NCBI RefSeq assembly: GCF_016920785.2
Contig: NW_024609846.1
Coordinates: 89,244,570-89,308,569 of the forward strand
DNA: 64,000 nt
Source: Ixodes scapularis
Lineage: Eukaryota; Arthropoda; Arachnida; Ixodida; Ixodidae
Direction of reading: 5' to 3'
The first letter of the stretch is position 1. Each line of letters begins with the position of its first letter. The position numbers and the translations under genes are program-made. Below, in pieces: positions 35,901 through 44,858 of the stretch. The notes below the pieces were generated by a model that searched no databases, was not told where the DNA came from, and saw nothing but the letters and a program-made list of their open reading frames with translations.

Positions 35901-38900
35901 GCCAGCAAACAACGACTCAAGAAATCCCTAGCTAAGGACCTTGTGGGAAGCCGAGGAGGTCACTGGACTCCAAGTCGCCCATCTCCGCCTTGCTGGTGGC
36001 GGCGGACGTGCATCAGGTGATTGGTGAACTCCTGGTGGGGGGGCTTGATGAGCTCTCACTCCCGCAACAGGTCCGGGGTCAGGTAGCTGTACGTCTGCTG
36101 GATGGCCAGGTAGGTGGTCTTGGCAAAGTTGCACAGCGTGGCCGTCGAGACGCGGGCCGAGGTGTAGCAGACCTCGATGCCCGCCATGTGCAGCAGCTTC
36201 TTGGGCACCGGGGCGGACACGATGCTTGGGCCGCGGGGCGCCGGATTAGCCGCATCAGCACGCACCTTGCAGGGTACGGTGTGGCGCTTTCCACTCTTGT
36301 TTTCCCAATAGCCGTTACGGACGGGGATGACGCACAGCTAGGCCAGGATGATGGCTTGAAGGATGGCCGTGGCCACCTCTTTGGAGCACTTGGCAGGGCT
36401 GGCACTTCTAGTCTGCTTCTAGTCGTAGCAGCCTTAGCGCGCGGCACGAAGGAGCAAAGGATCGTCGCTTGGGGTGAAGTGGTCAGCAAGGAAGAGCTTG
36501 TCGAGGCCCAGAAAGCAGATGGTTTTTGCCAGCGGGTGTTGGGTAAACTGGCTGAAATTGCGGTCGACACCGGGAAGGCTGGCGGTCGAGTTAATGATCA
36601 ATTTGATTCATATCTGCTGGGCGAAGACGGCTTATTGCTTCGCTACATCCCAACGATCGATGAAGGGGAGAGTAATGAGTTTCCTTCAGGGTGGTGATTC
36701 CCAGGAAGCTACGGAAGAGGTTTATCGGGTACTTCCACGACTCGGCTTTGGCTGGTCATGGCAGCGGCAGCAAGACTTTTCAAAAGTTATGTCGCGTCGT
36801 GACCTGGCCGGGGATGAGACAGGACAAGCAGCAGACCAATCGGGCCCCACGTTGGGCGCCATTTTAATGTGTGATTCCCTGGGTGACGGGCGGAACGCGT
36901 ACCGATCGGGCGGGATTATTAGTAGTGGACCTCCGTAAAGAAACCCACAACCTGCGGCAGAAGATGCTCTGACTCCGCTCCTGGCGCGCCACCTGGTTCG
37001 AGTCGCCGACTACGCAATAGTTCTCAGAAGAGAGAAGAGGACGCATAAAAAATAGTTTGGAGAATCGGAAGGAACTTGGTCAGCATAGTAACAATGCCCC
37101 AGCATCTCCTTAACCCTGTTGCCCTGAGAAGTAAAAAAATAATAAAAAAAATATGCGTTCGGATTTGCTTTTTTTCCGGTAAAAGGGGGGGGGGTGTATT
37201 TCTCAAGAAATGTAACGAAATACATTTCATCCTAGTTGTATCGCTATACAAAGAAACATTCGAAAATGTATTTCGATACAGGAATAGAGATACTGGTGAA
37301 AGCAATGTATCGCGATACAGAAATACAGATACGAAATGTATTTCTGAAATACTATCGCGATACACTTGTATCGCGATACGGCCCAACCCTGTCTCCAGTG
37401 ATGTGCGGGGTCCGGCATGACGGCGATTGATATATTGTTTTACAAAGTGTTCGTGCATTCGACGGTACAAGGATTACAACGGACGGGACGACATTCGTTT
37501 GTGACCGTAACAGGAAAAGTCGGCGTGTGAAGTATGCTCAGTGTTTTCACGGGATCGTTCATCTCACGGCGGTGAATCCGCTATGCCTAACCGACGAAGA
37601 AACAGCTCGCTGAGCTCACCGCTGTTTCATCGGGTTTTGTGGTCGCTTCCAGAAATTTTCAGGTTTGGTAAAAGTGCGTGAAAAGGTTTGTGTTGCAAAA
37701 TAAAGGCAGAGCCGAATATAATGCATTGTGATTTGTGTCACATGGCGATATGTGCTGTATCCTGTTTGCACGATCTTTCGCCGTAAGAAAAATGCGGTTT
37801 ATTAACCATTTTATATTAGCCTGCTCTGCCGTACGCATTACCTCTATCGCAGCGCGTTCACTCTCGAAAACATGGCAGGTTGACAGCTCTTTCCAAGCAT
37901 TAGCTTTCGTTCCGTTCTGCAAAAATCGATTCGCATACCTACTGTTTTCTTCTTTTTACCTGCCGATGCTTAAAACAATTTACGTCACAACCGTTATTCA
38001 TCACGTTGCGAGCGTACATTTTCCTGAATCGTCCCCAGTACGCTGTAAAATCTTCTCTTTTTATTTTTTTTTTAGTGCATTACCAATGTCAGAAAGTTTT
38101 ACTTCTGCGACTGGTCTGGCAATGTCAGAGCGCTCTTAACCCAGCAGCTGTGATCGGCTGTAAAGGATCCCGAGTAGCTCTGGCGGCGAGGAGCGGGCGT
38201 TCTGCTGAATGAAGGTCAGAGGAGAGAGGCGACCACCCGAATTCACCAAAAGAAGGCTGAAAGGCACCTGCTTCTTCCGACGTTACTGAGATGGCCGAAT
38301 TCACCGGCACATCGTTATCGTGAACATGTCGGCTTCAATGTGGATTTTCTGAAAAAAAAAAAAAAAAAAAAGTTTGAAGGGGTATTTTTTTTTTGGCCCC
38401 TTTTCGGCTTTTTTAGGACCATACTTTTCTTCCCTGCCACCGCGATGTCACTGTGGGAAAGTTATTGCAGGGTTCTTTCCGTTGACCTCAAATGGACTGT
38501 GATCTTTTGAAATACAAGATTTTTTTTATATATGATCTTCACACATTGCTTCGATCTGCTTGGGGGGCTGAACACAAATCCCTTTATTGAACATAAATCT
38601 AAGCTTTGTTCGGAGCTTAGCGTTTGTAATTTTGTGATTTTCTTCCCCACAATCTAAGGTTATAATGTTTGTTCTGAACCTCTATCCCATATATATTTGC
38701 TTCGACTTTATTTATGCGGGTGTTGCTCTATACTTTTTGTAAATGATTCCAAAACATCGACGCGTAAACGTCAAATTAACATAAAAAAACAAGCTCTAAG
38801 AATAATCCAATCGTACTTATCTGACGCTTAAAAATGGGAAGCATGTATATTTTTTACCAAGCGCCACCCAAAGTCATTGAAATATCGATCTAGCTGCCAA

Positions 38901-41801
38901 GCAACTGGTTTATTCAAAACCAAGGCTGCACTCCGCTTACATCACGAGGCACCCAATAATTTGTGAGGCCATTGAAAAAACAAGCATTTAGATGCATGTT
39001 TTTCTCAGCGGTGAAAAGTTTTTTTAGTTCTGAATTCAACAGTTACCGGCTCTGTAAATAGGGATCAGCATGGATCTGGTGCAGCATGTAAACGTTTCGC
39101 ACTCACATTTATTTCGTTTGACACACTCAGCATATACTCTTTCAACGCCTAATAGAGTTTTTTTTTTTTTTTTTTTCACAAGCGTAGACAGCGCAATGCT
39201 GTCCTGTTAATTCCATTCTTGAATATGACAAAGTACGCGAAACAAGGCGTTAACTTTCATAAAACGGCGCACAATAGTGCCTGAAAGGCTTGCACCGCTA
39301 TGCTGCGCACATGCTAATACGACCGTTTCTGAAAGTCCCTTCGGGGGATCAGACGACGCTTTGATAGAAAGGATAAGAGTTGAGCTCTGGTCTGAGGGGA
39401 TTCTCTCTGTTCCCCCCCCCCCCCCCTCCTTCTCTCTCTCTCTCTTTCTCTTTCTCTCGCTGCCTTTCTTGCTCTCTTCTTTTTTCGATGGAATGGTTTA
39501 TAAACACGGACATTTTGTCTGACAGTAAAAAAAATATTGTATTGAAAAACACAAAATACTTGGAAAAAAATTAATCCCTCCCGAAATACTCATGAATTTG
39601 AAGGAAAATAGACCCCGAAAAAACGAAACCCTACTCGAAACGTAACGCGAAAGAACCAATAAGCAAAAGGTCCTGTGTGAATGGGCCTCGGCTCGTCTAA
39701 TGGCGTTACTTACGTTAAAGGCTTCCTTGATGCCTCCGTTGTCGGCGATGTTCTCACCCTGTGTGTTCACGCCGTTTATCTGTACGAGGGGAGAGGGGCT
39801 CGGGTCAGGTCGCCACTATGACAGCGACTCTAAACGTGATGAGTGCGTCGCCTCCTCCTTGAAGCAGAGGACAAGTCAGATTTCAAAAAGCCCGGGGAAA
39901 CAAAAAATAAATAAATTTATTATTGAGATTTAAGCTTTCTTAAGACGAAGCCATCTCAGAACGTGTGACTGAAAACTGCAGTCTCACAGAAACCTAACGT
40001 AAAAGCAAAGTAATATTACGAATTTGGGGCTGTCACACTCTCCACATTCATTATTTATTTTTCCTCTTTCTAGACGTTGAGAATATTTATACATCGACAA
40101 GTTGAGATAACCTGAGGACTTGCTGGTACAGCTTGAATACTTTATTGGGCTAATTCAGCGAGCGAATTGCAATCAATCTCATTAATTACGAGCTCCATGG
40201 GACTGGCAAAAAATGTTCGTTATACAAGTCACTTCGTTTCAGAGTTTATCACGAAAATTAGAACATGGGAAACCAAAATACGAGTAGGTCTACCACGTAG
40301 TGGCAAACTTGAGCAATATAAGCTTCCATGAGACTAAACCTTGGTGCAGCATGAAAGTGAAAACATTGTCACATGAAGCGCATTTGAAGGCGCCAGTCGT
40401 AGGGCAGAGCCGTTTATATTTTGAGGCGGATGGGTGGAGCTTGGAACCGGCAATATCTAGCTCGAACAAGCCAGCCTCGCAATAACACCAAATGGGATGC
40501 GTTTTCTTTTAGCGCTCTGCACAAGCCACATGAATATTTTGTTAGGCCTGTAATTTATCACTGCATTTAAAGACCGCGCACGTTTTATCCATCTTCAATA
40601 AGAATAGTCACAAGTTAGCTTTTGTTCGTTTGTTTTCAGACAAAAAATGCAAAAAAAGTCACGAAATTTAGAGCACGGGTTCGCAGTTTCTGCGTAGCAA
40701 ACCGTTTCTCTTCTGTCACGGGAATCGTGGCGGTGGTGGGGATATATAAAAATAAATTTCAACATAAAAAGGGAATGAAACACGGGTATTACGTTTAGAA
40801 GTCGTTCCAGATCGCGACAATGCGACAATTTATTGCGTGGAAATAGCCAAAGGCGGTTACGTTAACGAGAGACCCTTTCAGTGCATTGCCACGTCAATGC
40901 AGATATGGGGTGGAATCCAGAGTGGATCATGAATTATCAGCAAAATATGGCGAGGAAACTAAAGTCAGTGGACCCTGGGGAGGTAGCGCCATTGGCTTCC
41001 CTGCCCACTAGTCGAATGCAAACATATACTAATAACATACAGACGACCAAACCTTGCAAAAAGATCGGCCTCAGTTGCAATGGCAACCGCATTTTATTCC
41101 ATTCAAATCTTCGAAAGAGTTGTTCTGAACCAGTCGCACGAAGATAGCTACGGAGAATCATCGTACAGAAGCGTTCCACGCCAATGTAAGCGCCTTTGAC
41201 GCTGCGCATGCAGTCAACTTATCGATCATGCTTATCTCCACAGATCTCTTTGAATAGTATTATTGTTCCCTTGTATTTCAAGACTGGAAGATTATTTCTT
41301 ATTCCAGCCAAGCACCGACGCCGTACGTGGTGTCGGTGCGAAGATGTGCGCTTGTTTCGCCGATGTGCGGATAACAGAATCTCGCCATTCAAGAAATGTC
41401 TCTATGAGGCTACCCGTCCCCAGCGAATTTAGATCGGTTCGCCAATAATAGAGAAGTCAATAAGAGACTGCTCATTCAATGAACCAAAATGGCAACCATA
41501 TGGAGAGCTTGGCGCGAATTTCTCGGGATTCATTACCCTGGAACGCCGCATTAGCTAGAACGCTCCTTGCGAGTTTCTCAGTCCATGCGAATGGCGTGTA
41601 AACCAGTTTTTGTTTATTCATTGATTTCTATGGGTGATATGACGATTCCTTCGTGCTCGCAATGCAGAAGAAAAAAATACTGCAGTAGAACACAGGAAGG
41701 CTACAGGTGCGAACACTTAGCCACTTCTACAGCACGAGGAAGCATGCAATGCCCGCGTTCCAAGGTTTTGCATTGCAAACGTGACATCTCATCCGTTCCT
41801 C

Positions 41802-41836
<35 letters not shown>

Positions 41837-42824
41837 TAAATAAAAACAAAAATAGCGTAGTTTTTCTCTACACTCTGGGAGTCGAAGTTCGCTGCCAATA
41901 GCACATAAAAATAATTCCGGAGGACCAATGACAGCGCCAGGTACCACTGAGGAAAAGAGCAAAAGAAACGCCAGACAACACACAAAACAAAATACTAACT
42001 GCGCATGTGCAGTTGTAAGAAGCGCTTTAAGGGAAGGAGTATGTGCTACATACTCATCTATTTAAAGAAGATATCGATTTCTAAAATCACCAACGAAGCG
42101 GCGCGTACGTATTCATAATAAACACAACTGCTCTCACGTTCAAGGTGCCTTCGGATACCGTGTAGTTCCCGTACTGCTCCACGATGCACTGAGCCCTCTG
42201 GCGGAACTTGAGGTCTGTCTCGGGCTCCCACCAGTTGAGATTGTGGCCGTCCTTGTCGAACTGACGCCCTGTGGAGCCGACAACGAAGTGCACGAGTGAA
42301 CGGCAGAGCGGGGGACACCAGCTCAGAGCCTGCCCGATTTCTTGTGAAAAGAACCTGCCTGAACCGACTGTGGTCAACTACACCTAAAATAATCAAAGCC
42401 AGTTCACTTCTACGCCATCACAGTGAGATGGCGCGCAAACGCTGATTGGACACGAGCGCTACGTCAGTGTTCGGCAGGGACTCGGGTCCACTGAATGCGC
42501 CGAAGGACATTCGGCGTCGCGCTCGGGACTACAATTGCTGAGTTGACGCCATCCGAGAGGGATGACGTTACGTGGAGTTAGAGGAGGCTGCTCACAGGCT
42601 TTCATTATCTAATTGGTGTTGGCTTAATGTGACCACGTACCTTGATCGTCGAAGCCGTGCGTAATTTCGTGGCCAATGACAGAGCCAATTGCTCCGTAAT
42701 TCAGGTAGCTAGAGGGAAAGGAGTTGGGTTAGGCATGGGCATTTCGATGACAGCCCAGAAAAATTGTCTCACTTGGGCCGATCTTTCGAGAAGAAGACTC
42801 CCTGCAGGATGCCGGCTGGGAACA
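23845..42824 (-). CDS. Neprilysin-type M13 zinc metallopeptidase, 3' half, seven exons
   Basis: M13 peptidases (neprilysin, endothelin-converting enzyme) are ectoenzymes that cut small peptides outside the cell. Seven minus-strand exons splice with consistent phases: 42824-42773, 42708-42641, 42268-42138, 39779-39714, 29482-29387, 29292-29216 and 23944-23845, giving 195 codons plus stop. In order they carry FPAGILQ, the zinc motif GHEITHGFDDQ (HExxH), NGVNTQGENIADNGG (third zinc ligand Glu plus catalytic Asp), AYKKWV, VWCSKDRPE, the substrate-binding Arg region FRVIGP, and a terminal CTVW. All catalytic elements expected in this half are present. The missing N-terminal half (membrane anchor, NAF/Y motif) was not found up to 64 kb. 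Introns 4 and 6 are about 10.2 and 5.3 kb and full of transposons. Ticks have many M13 genes, so orthology is unresolved. Confidence 0.92.
24009..24107. mobile_element. 99-bp insertion with 13-bp target duplication
   Basis: ATATAGATCAACT is repeated exactly at 23996-24008 and 24108-24120. The insert ends GGCCAGCCTGGCCACCCCTG, which resembles a hAT terminus, but the left end does not match it. The long duplication would suit retroposition of a transposon-derived RNA. It lies in the last intron of the M13 gene. Confidence 0.4.
24300..24560. repeat. Two-copy tandem duplication, about 132 bp
   Basis: Both units share CGCGCACGCYTTMCCCGTAT, AAATAAAGCGTTGACGAACG, CRCGTGCAAGA and CTGCTGCAGACG/GTGCTGCAGACG in order. 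Confidence 0.7.
24561..26242. other. Intronic sequence of the M13 gene, nothing assigned
   Basis: Includes TTGGACACGAG motifs (24955-25055) also seen at 42440. A minus-strand open frame at 25656-25952 (PIVYVLDYKHRGGQPFTIGQ) looks protein-like but I cannot place it. GC-rich sequence at 26040-26180. Confidence 0.3.
26243..26540 (+). mobile_element. tRNA-derived SINE, Ruka-like, full length
   Basis: It starts GGGGGATCGGTGGCCGGC, then GCTAGCGCACACCAG (A-box region), a B box in GGTTCAATCCCC, the body GAGCATCGTACCGGCGTGC, and an A/T-rich end TACATACAGCCCAATTTTTT. The most complete of the four copies here. Confidence 0.78.
26628..27240. repeat. Inverted repeat of about 170 bp flanking a SINE
   Basis: Left arm 26628-26800 and right arm 27060-27240 are inverse copies: GATGGTTTGCTGCGCCACGT, GTAGATGCAAGA, GGAATGGCGCAGACTAAGAA and TGTGTAATTTCTTTCTCATC. 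A GGGCTAGTTG motif sits just outside the left arm, as in the hairpin element at 18775. A truncated SINE occupies the loop. Confidence 0.7.
26820..27010 (+). mobile_element. Ruka-like SINE, 5'-truncated
   Basis: Begins at GTGGAGCGAAAGCTCGCGCT, keeps a degenerate B box (GGATTCACCCCC) and the body to GGCTAAATTGCTTATCTACA. It sits between the inverted arms described at 26628-27240. Confidence 0.7.
27359..27535 (-). pseudogene. HARBI1-like transposase N-terminal fragment
   Basis: A minus-strand start MAAFSFVFCRRRRYLNHANV is followed by FDMDDVHFQQHYRLSKDVVR and WVCDELRCE. This resembles the helical N-terminal region of Harbinger transposases and HARBI1 proteins (a short basic start, then a D..F...YR.s...v..l segment). 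It stops at 27359 with no catalytic domain nearby. It lies in the M13 intron, in the gene's own orientation, and could be a spliced first exon of a lost element. Moderate-to-low certainty. Confidence 0.45.
27891..28029. mobile_element. Foldback MITE family D, copy 2
   Basis: GCGGCAATGTCAGAACGCCG and AGCTCTGATCGACCCCGATT are answered by the inverse ending CAATCAGAGCTAGGACTTCT and GACAACACCGC. The interior pairs TAGTGGGTAGAC with GGTTTACCCACTA. More complete than 17925-18036. Confidence 0.7.
28030..29215. other. Remaining part of M13 intron 6
   Basis: No exon or element recognised between the MITE and the exon at 29216. TATA-like GAATATATAAG at 29092 is not associated with a gene start. Confidence 0.3.
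29216..29292 (-). CDS. M13 peptidase exon 6 of the visible set
   Basis: Acceptor GCAG, then V-W-C-S-K-D-R-P-E, TLKLRILVDAHSPALF, two bases of the Arg codon, and donor GTACGT. This matches the family block VWC.K.RPE....I..D.HSP..FR. It is 77 bp, and both phases fit its neighbours. Confidence 0.9.
29387..29482 (-). CDS. M13 peptidase exon 5 of the visible set
   Basis: Acceptor GGCACAG, then AYKKWVKENGPEAGLPGLKY and TPQQLFWISAAN, donor GTGAGT. Exactly 32 codons in phase 0. It matches the helical segment after the ENIADNGG motif. Confidence 0.93.
29483..30605. other. M13 intron 4, proximal part
   Basis: GC-rich patch 29880-30330 with overlapping open frames on both strands. None has recognisable motifs. 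No element called. Confidence 0.3.
30606..30830 (-). mobile_element. Ruka-like SINE, 3'-truncated
   Basis: On the minus strand it begins GGGGGGATCGGAGGCCGACT and GGTCTAGCGCACACCAGCTC, has a B box in GGTTCAATCTCC, and runs to GGCTAAATTGCTCATCTAC. The tail is missing. Confidence 0.75.
31261..31674 (+). pseudogene. THAP-domain protein remnant
   Basis: THAP domains are C2CH zinc-dependent DNA-binding modules found in host regulators and P-element-type transposases. Here MPQSCVAFNCSDRYSKVA (first two Cys) runs into a stop at 31318. One base out of frame the domain resumes with FHKFLEDSERRRRWI, then EWSPRADDRICGKYFLEGK and more than 80 further codons ending at 31673. The C-x-x-H pair of the family reads CGKY, so the zinc ligand His is lost. 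The frameshift plus lost ligand indicate a pseudogene. It is unspliced and lies in the M13 intron. Confidence 0.7.
31740..31858. repeat. Pyrimidine-rich low-complexity tract
   Basis: About 120 bp that is almost entirely C and T on the plus strand (CCCTTCCCCTCCTCCTCTAC and onward). Confidence 0.9.
31859..32075. repeat. Minisatellite with palindromic core
   Basis: Four diverged units, about 55-75 bp apart, each centre on CCCGCTAAATTTAGCGGG or a variant, flanked by GTGACCTCAMCACCAATTC. The core is a perfect dyad in unit 2. Confidence 0.75.
32707..32960 (+). repeat. Dispersed repeat family B, copy 2
   Basis: Partner of 4205-4470. It contains GTCACGTGGGTTTC, AAATAATAAAACATTTCAAC and GACATTCAAGATGGCTGCG. 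The long open frame on the opposite strand (32405-33043) runs through this repeat and is probably chance. Confidence 0.6.
33370..34434 (+). mobile_element. MULE 2 with tandem-array terminal repeats
   Basis: The ends GGGACCGGACATTTCATCG and GGGTTTCCGGACATTTCGTC (inverse) are flanked by CTGCGTGCT (33361-33369) and CTGCATGCT (34435-34443), a 9-bp duplication with one mismatch as expected for MULEs. Each terminus is a tandem array of about 15-bp TTTCATCGAACGCCG units (33378-33515 forward, 34311-34425 inverse). The interior has a transposase tail remnant. Confidence 0.75.
33530..33770 (+). pseudogene. MULE transposase tail remnant in MULE 2
   Basis: FLKLVGGAHPRSWKFLTCIA and TEHQLTEDKLEAMLS are followed by a stop. 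In shifted frames EPPRQK and a block ending VGDFLRAISHHLKR follow. This matches the LVG..HPS.WK..... segment of MULE transposases and the corresponding part of the remnant at 355-818. At least two frameshifts. Inactive. Confidence 0.6.
36005..36420 (-). pseudogene. Ribosomal protein uS5 (RPS2) processed pseudogene fragment
   Basis: uS5 is a core protein of the small ribosomal subunit. The minus strand reads KCSKEVATAILQAIILA, a stop, then VIPVRNGYWENKSGKRHTVP, a short deletion with frame disturbance where the family has the Gly/Cys-rich loop, then APRGPSIVSAPVPKKLLHMA, GIEVCYTSARVSTATLCNFA, TYSYLTPDLLRE, a stop, and a recognisable HQEFTNHL. There are no introns, two in-frame stops and a missing N-terminal third. 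It lies inside a hAT element, so it was captured by, or inserted into, that transposon. Confidence 0.85.
36432..36835 (+). pseudogene. Gypsy-type polyprotein fragment (RNase H-integrase junction)
   Basis: WGEVVSKEELVEAQKADGFC, DSYLLGEDGLLLRYIPTIDE and, after one frameshift near 36685, VVIPRKLRKRFIGYFHDSAL, AGHGSGSKTFQKL and TWPGM. This is the order at the start of Ty3/Gypsy integrases (linker, then H..H zinc region with HD..L.GH and WPGM). No LTR was found beside it. It is head-to-head with the uS5 fragment inside the hAT element. Confidence 0.7.
37392..39713. other. M13 intron 4, distal part
   Basis: No exon or element recognised. T tracts at 38350 and 39160, and a C-tract/CT-repeat at 39412-39470. 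Confidence 0.3.
39714..39779 (-). CDS. M13 peptidase exon 4 of the visible set (zinc ligand Glu)
   Basis: Acceptor GTACAG, then INGVNTQGENIADNGGIKEA and FN, donor GTAAGT. 22 codons, phase 0. The GENIADNGG motif supplies the third zinc ligand (Glu) and the conserved Asp of M13 enzymes. Confidence 0.95.
39780..42137. other. M13 intron 3
   Basis: No element clearly delimited. A 25-base poly-C at 41802-41826. Open frames here lack motifs. Confidence 0.35.
42138..42268 (-). CDS. M13 peptidase exon 3 of the visible set
   Basis: Acceptor GCTCCACAG, then RQFDKDGHNLNWWEPETDLK, FRQRAQCIVEQYGNYTVSEG and TLN, donor GTGAGA. It contains the family W(W/T)....... F..R..C...QY segment. 131 bp, with two bases completing the Gly codon from the previous exon. 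Confidence 0.94.
42641..42708 (-). CDS. M13 peptidase exon 2 of the visible set (HExxH)
   Basis: The acceptor CCCTCTAG gives YLNYGAIGSVIGHEITHGFD and DQ, donor GTACGT. It contains the HEITH zinc-binding and catalytic helix followed by GFDD, as in active M13 peptidases. Confidence 0.96.
42773..42824 (-). CDS. M13 peptidase exon 1 of the visible set
   Basis: The acceptor GTGCGCAG is followed by two bases completing a codon, FPAGILQGVFFSKDRP, and two bases of an Asn codon, donor GTGAGA. FPAGILQ is the strongly conserved segment just before the zinc helix. The exon enters in phase 1, so an upstream exon ending one base into a codon must exist. I did not find it in this window. Confidence 0.93.
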
Positions 42825-43427
42825 CTGCGCACAAAGAAATAAGTCCTCGTGTATCGCCTAGCATCAAGAGATGTGCGAGATCGCCAGTTTCACTTCAATA
42901 TTGTCCAATATTATGCAAACATTATGCCACGTCGCCACGTTTTTCTGCCTAATACTGTATCGGGGATGGTTATCGTGCAACGTTGCGCCTATTGCGACTA
43001 TTCGATTACTATCAATATTACTATGCCGTTCGGATCGCATTGCCGTGAAACGTTTAGACTCCCTGCACACTGGACCTTGGTTATGGTGTTATCGGTTAGC
43101 CAAAGATTGCTAGTCGTCACGTCTCCTAAACTAAACCATTTTAGGCATCTGCTCTAACATTCCGGCTGAGGTCACTCTGCCCTTATATTTATAGTGTTTC
43201 CTTGGTACTGGTGGACCGATTATATCCAACGATTATAACCGGAATGAATTGCTCATATAGAGTATATTCATGTGCGAGCCAGTGAAGTCGGGGTACATCG
43301 CAGACTTTACGTCAGTGACAGCAGACATCCACGGCCGCACGGATCGGACTATGAAGCAAATCTTTCCCGGGTTCAGGGACACCGCACTTTGCATTTTGAG
43401 TACGGTGTCGTGCATGATTATCATGGT
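42825..43427. other. Upstream intron of the M13 gene
   Basis: No exon recognised. Overlapping short frames only. Confidence 0.35.
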
Positions 43428-43512
43428 TGAAAAAAACCCGAGACTGCGGGTAAACGACACAACATTAAAAAGTCTCCAACTTACCCGCATCTCGGGTTTT
43501 TTTCAACCATGT
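43428..43512. repeat. Hairpin with 29-bp arms, family E
   Basis: CATGGTTGAAAAAAACCCGA and GACTGCGGGTAA pair with the inverse ending CAACCATG. The arm shares AAAAAACCCGAGACTGCGGG and TAAACGAC with the hairpin at 44726-44858, so they are related. Confidence 0.65.
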
Positions 43513-44360
43513 GCAATGTACACCAGCTCGTTTACGCCCTGACATTTTGTTCATGATTATCAATTGTCGCACCAAGACAGTCGAAAGAGAAGAAAGAGAA
43601 AAGCAAAACTGCAGTATCCCGGTTTTAATTTTTTTCTTTTTTACCTTGTGGGAGAACAAACAGGAGTGTGCAAGAAGACTGGACCGCTTTGCATGAGAAC
43701 GTGAATGACGCATCAACAAAAACTATCGACGAACGTCTCGATAACTACCGAATATGTTCACGTCTCATGTAAATTTCGGCACAGTTTGCTTTTTTCCGAC
43801 ATTATAAGCCGAGCTACTGTTCCAAATTGCGTCTTTGGCGCATCCGAATGCAAGGGCAGCAATCAAAGGGCAACACAGAGAACGCGCAGGGAGCGCGTGA
43901 TGACGAGCTGGACAAGCGCACGCCGTCATTGGTTGAGATCGGAGGTAAACAAGAGGACGCGTGGGCTCGCCTAGGATCAGTGTTGTACGGAACGGCGTTC
44001 CAAGGAACGGCGTTCCTGGAACGCGTTCCTTTTAGGAGGAACGATGGAACGCCGCCGTTCCATTTCGCATCCATGGAACTGGAACGGGAACTCTTTACAT
44101 TTTACGAAAGCGGAAGTAGGAACGGTGTTCCTTTTTCTTCGTCCGGTGGGGTCGTTTTTATTTTATTTGCAAGAGGGGAATTTCGAAAAAACAAAAGTGT
44201 AAAAACATTATTTTTACGAAGAGGAGGATCTTGTTCGGTTTTCTTGTTACTCAGGGTTTATTTTGTGGGGTCCTCGCTTGGCAACAGTAGGGTGCAGGAG
44301 AGCTAGTAACCATCGAATATTTTTTCAGCGCCCGAGACTGCGCCAAAGAAATCAGAACAT

Positions 44361-44747
44361 TTGGCCAAAGGAAAAGACAAAAAAAGGGACGTCTCGAACT
44401 CGGCTACTTTCCTTGCTTCCAAGAACCCTCATACACCCAGAAATCGAAGGCCGACTGCAGCCATCACTGAACGTCTACAAAGAAACCAGTTACACCAAAA
44501 GAACAGGTTACTATACATCATACACACCCTTGTATCCCAAGCATTGGCCAGACGCACTGAAATTAACCTTCCTTCTCTGCCCTCTTTACCCGCCTTCAAA
44601 CTGAACAACGAGTCCAACCTTCACGAAGAAGGACTGGTAGTTTTCAAGACTGACTTTCAAAAAGCCCCACCTTCTTCTTCATTTGCTCGTCTTGCTGAGA
44701 ACAGCATCGAGAAGCAACTGTTGTTACCATTTCGTCGTTTACCCTGA
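44361..44747 (+). CDS. Unassigned open frame inside a hAT element
   Basis: A basic N-terminus (MAKGKDKKRDVSNSATFLAS), a middle rich in Arg/Gln (NRRPTAAITERLQRNQLHQK) and a C-terminus SSFARLAENSIEKQLLLPFR before TGA. The frame stays open upstream to an acceptor-like TTTTTCAG at 44330, so it could be a spliced exon. It has no hAT dimerisation or DDE motif that I can see. It may be a captured host exon or an eroded accessory protein. Its 3' end is duplicated in inverse in the adjoining hairpin. Confidence 0.35.
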   Translation: MAKGKDKKRDVSNSATFLASKNPHTPRNRRPTAAITERLQRNQLHQKNRLLYIIHTLVSQALARRTEINLPSLPSLPAFKLNNESNLHEEGLVVFKTDFQKAPPSSSFARLAENSIEKQLLLPFRRLP

Positions 44748-44858
44748 GACTGGTTTTTTTTAAGAGCAGAAGTAACAGAAAAAACAGACCTGTCTGTTTT
44801 TTCTGTTACTTCTGCTCTTAAAAAAAAAACCCAGTCTCAGGGTAAACGACGAAATGGT
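44726..44858. repeat. Hairpin with about 64-bp arms and no loop, family E
   Basis: ACCATTTCGTCGTTTACCCT followed by AAGAGCAGAAGTAACAGAAA are mirrored exactly about 44791 (apart from A/T-tract length). The left arm overlaps the stop region of the open frame at 44361-44747. Confidence 0.8.

Larger units (their letters stand above)
34658..37391. mobile_element. Non-autonomous hAT element carrying gene fragments
   Basis: Terminal CAGGGTTGGGC and its inverse GCCCAACCCTG at 37381-37391 are flanked by TCTGCAGT (34650-34657) and TCTCCAGT (37392-37399), an 8-bp duplication with one mismatch. The subterminal regions are rich in GTATTTGGAAATACAAATAC and GTATCGCGATAC motifs. The interior holds a uS5 gene fragment (-) and a Gypsy fragment (+). 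No hAT transposase was recognised. Confidence 0.75.

Noticed and set aside
36985..37010. tRNA-like B box GGTTCGAGTCGCC
   Set aside because: No matching A box at the right distance and no cloverleaf could be folded from the flanking sequence.
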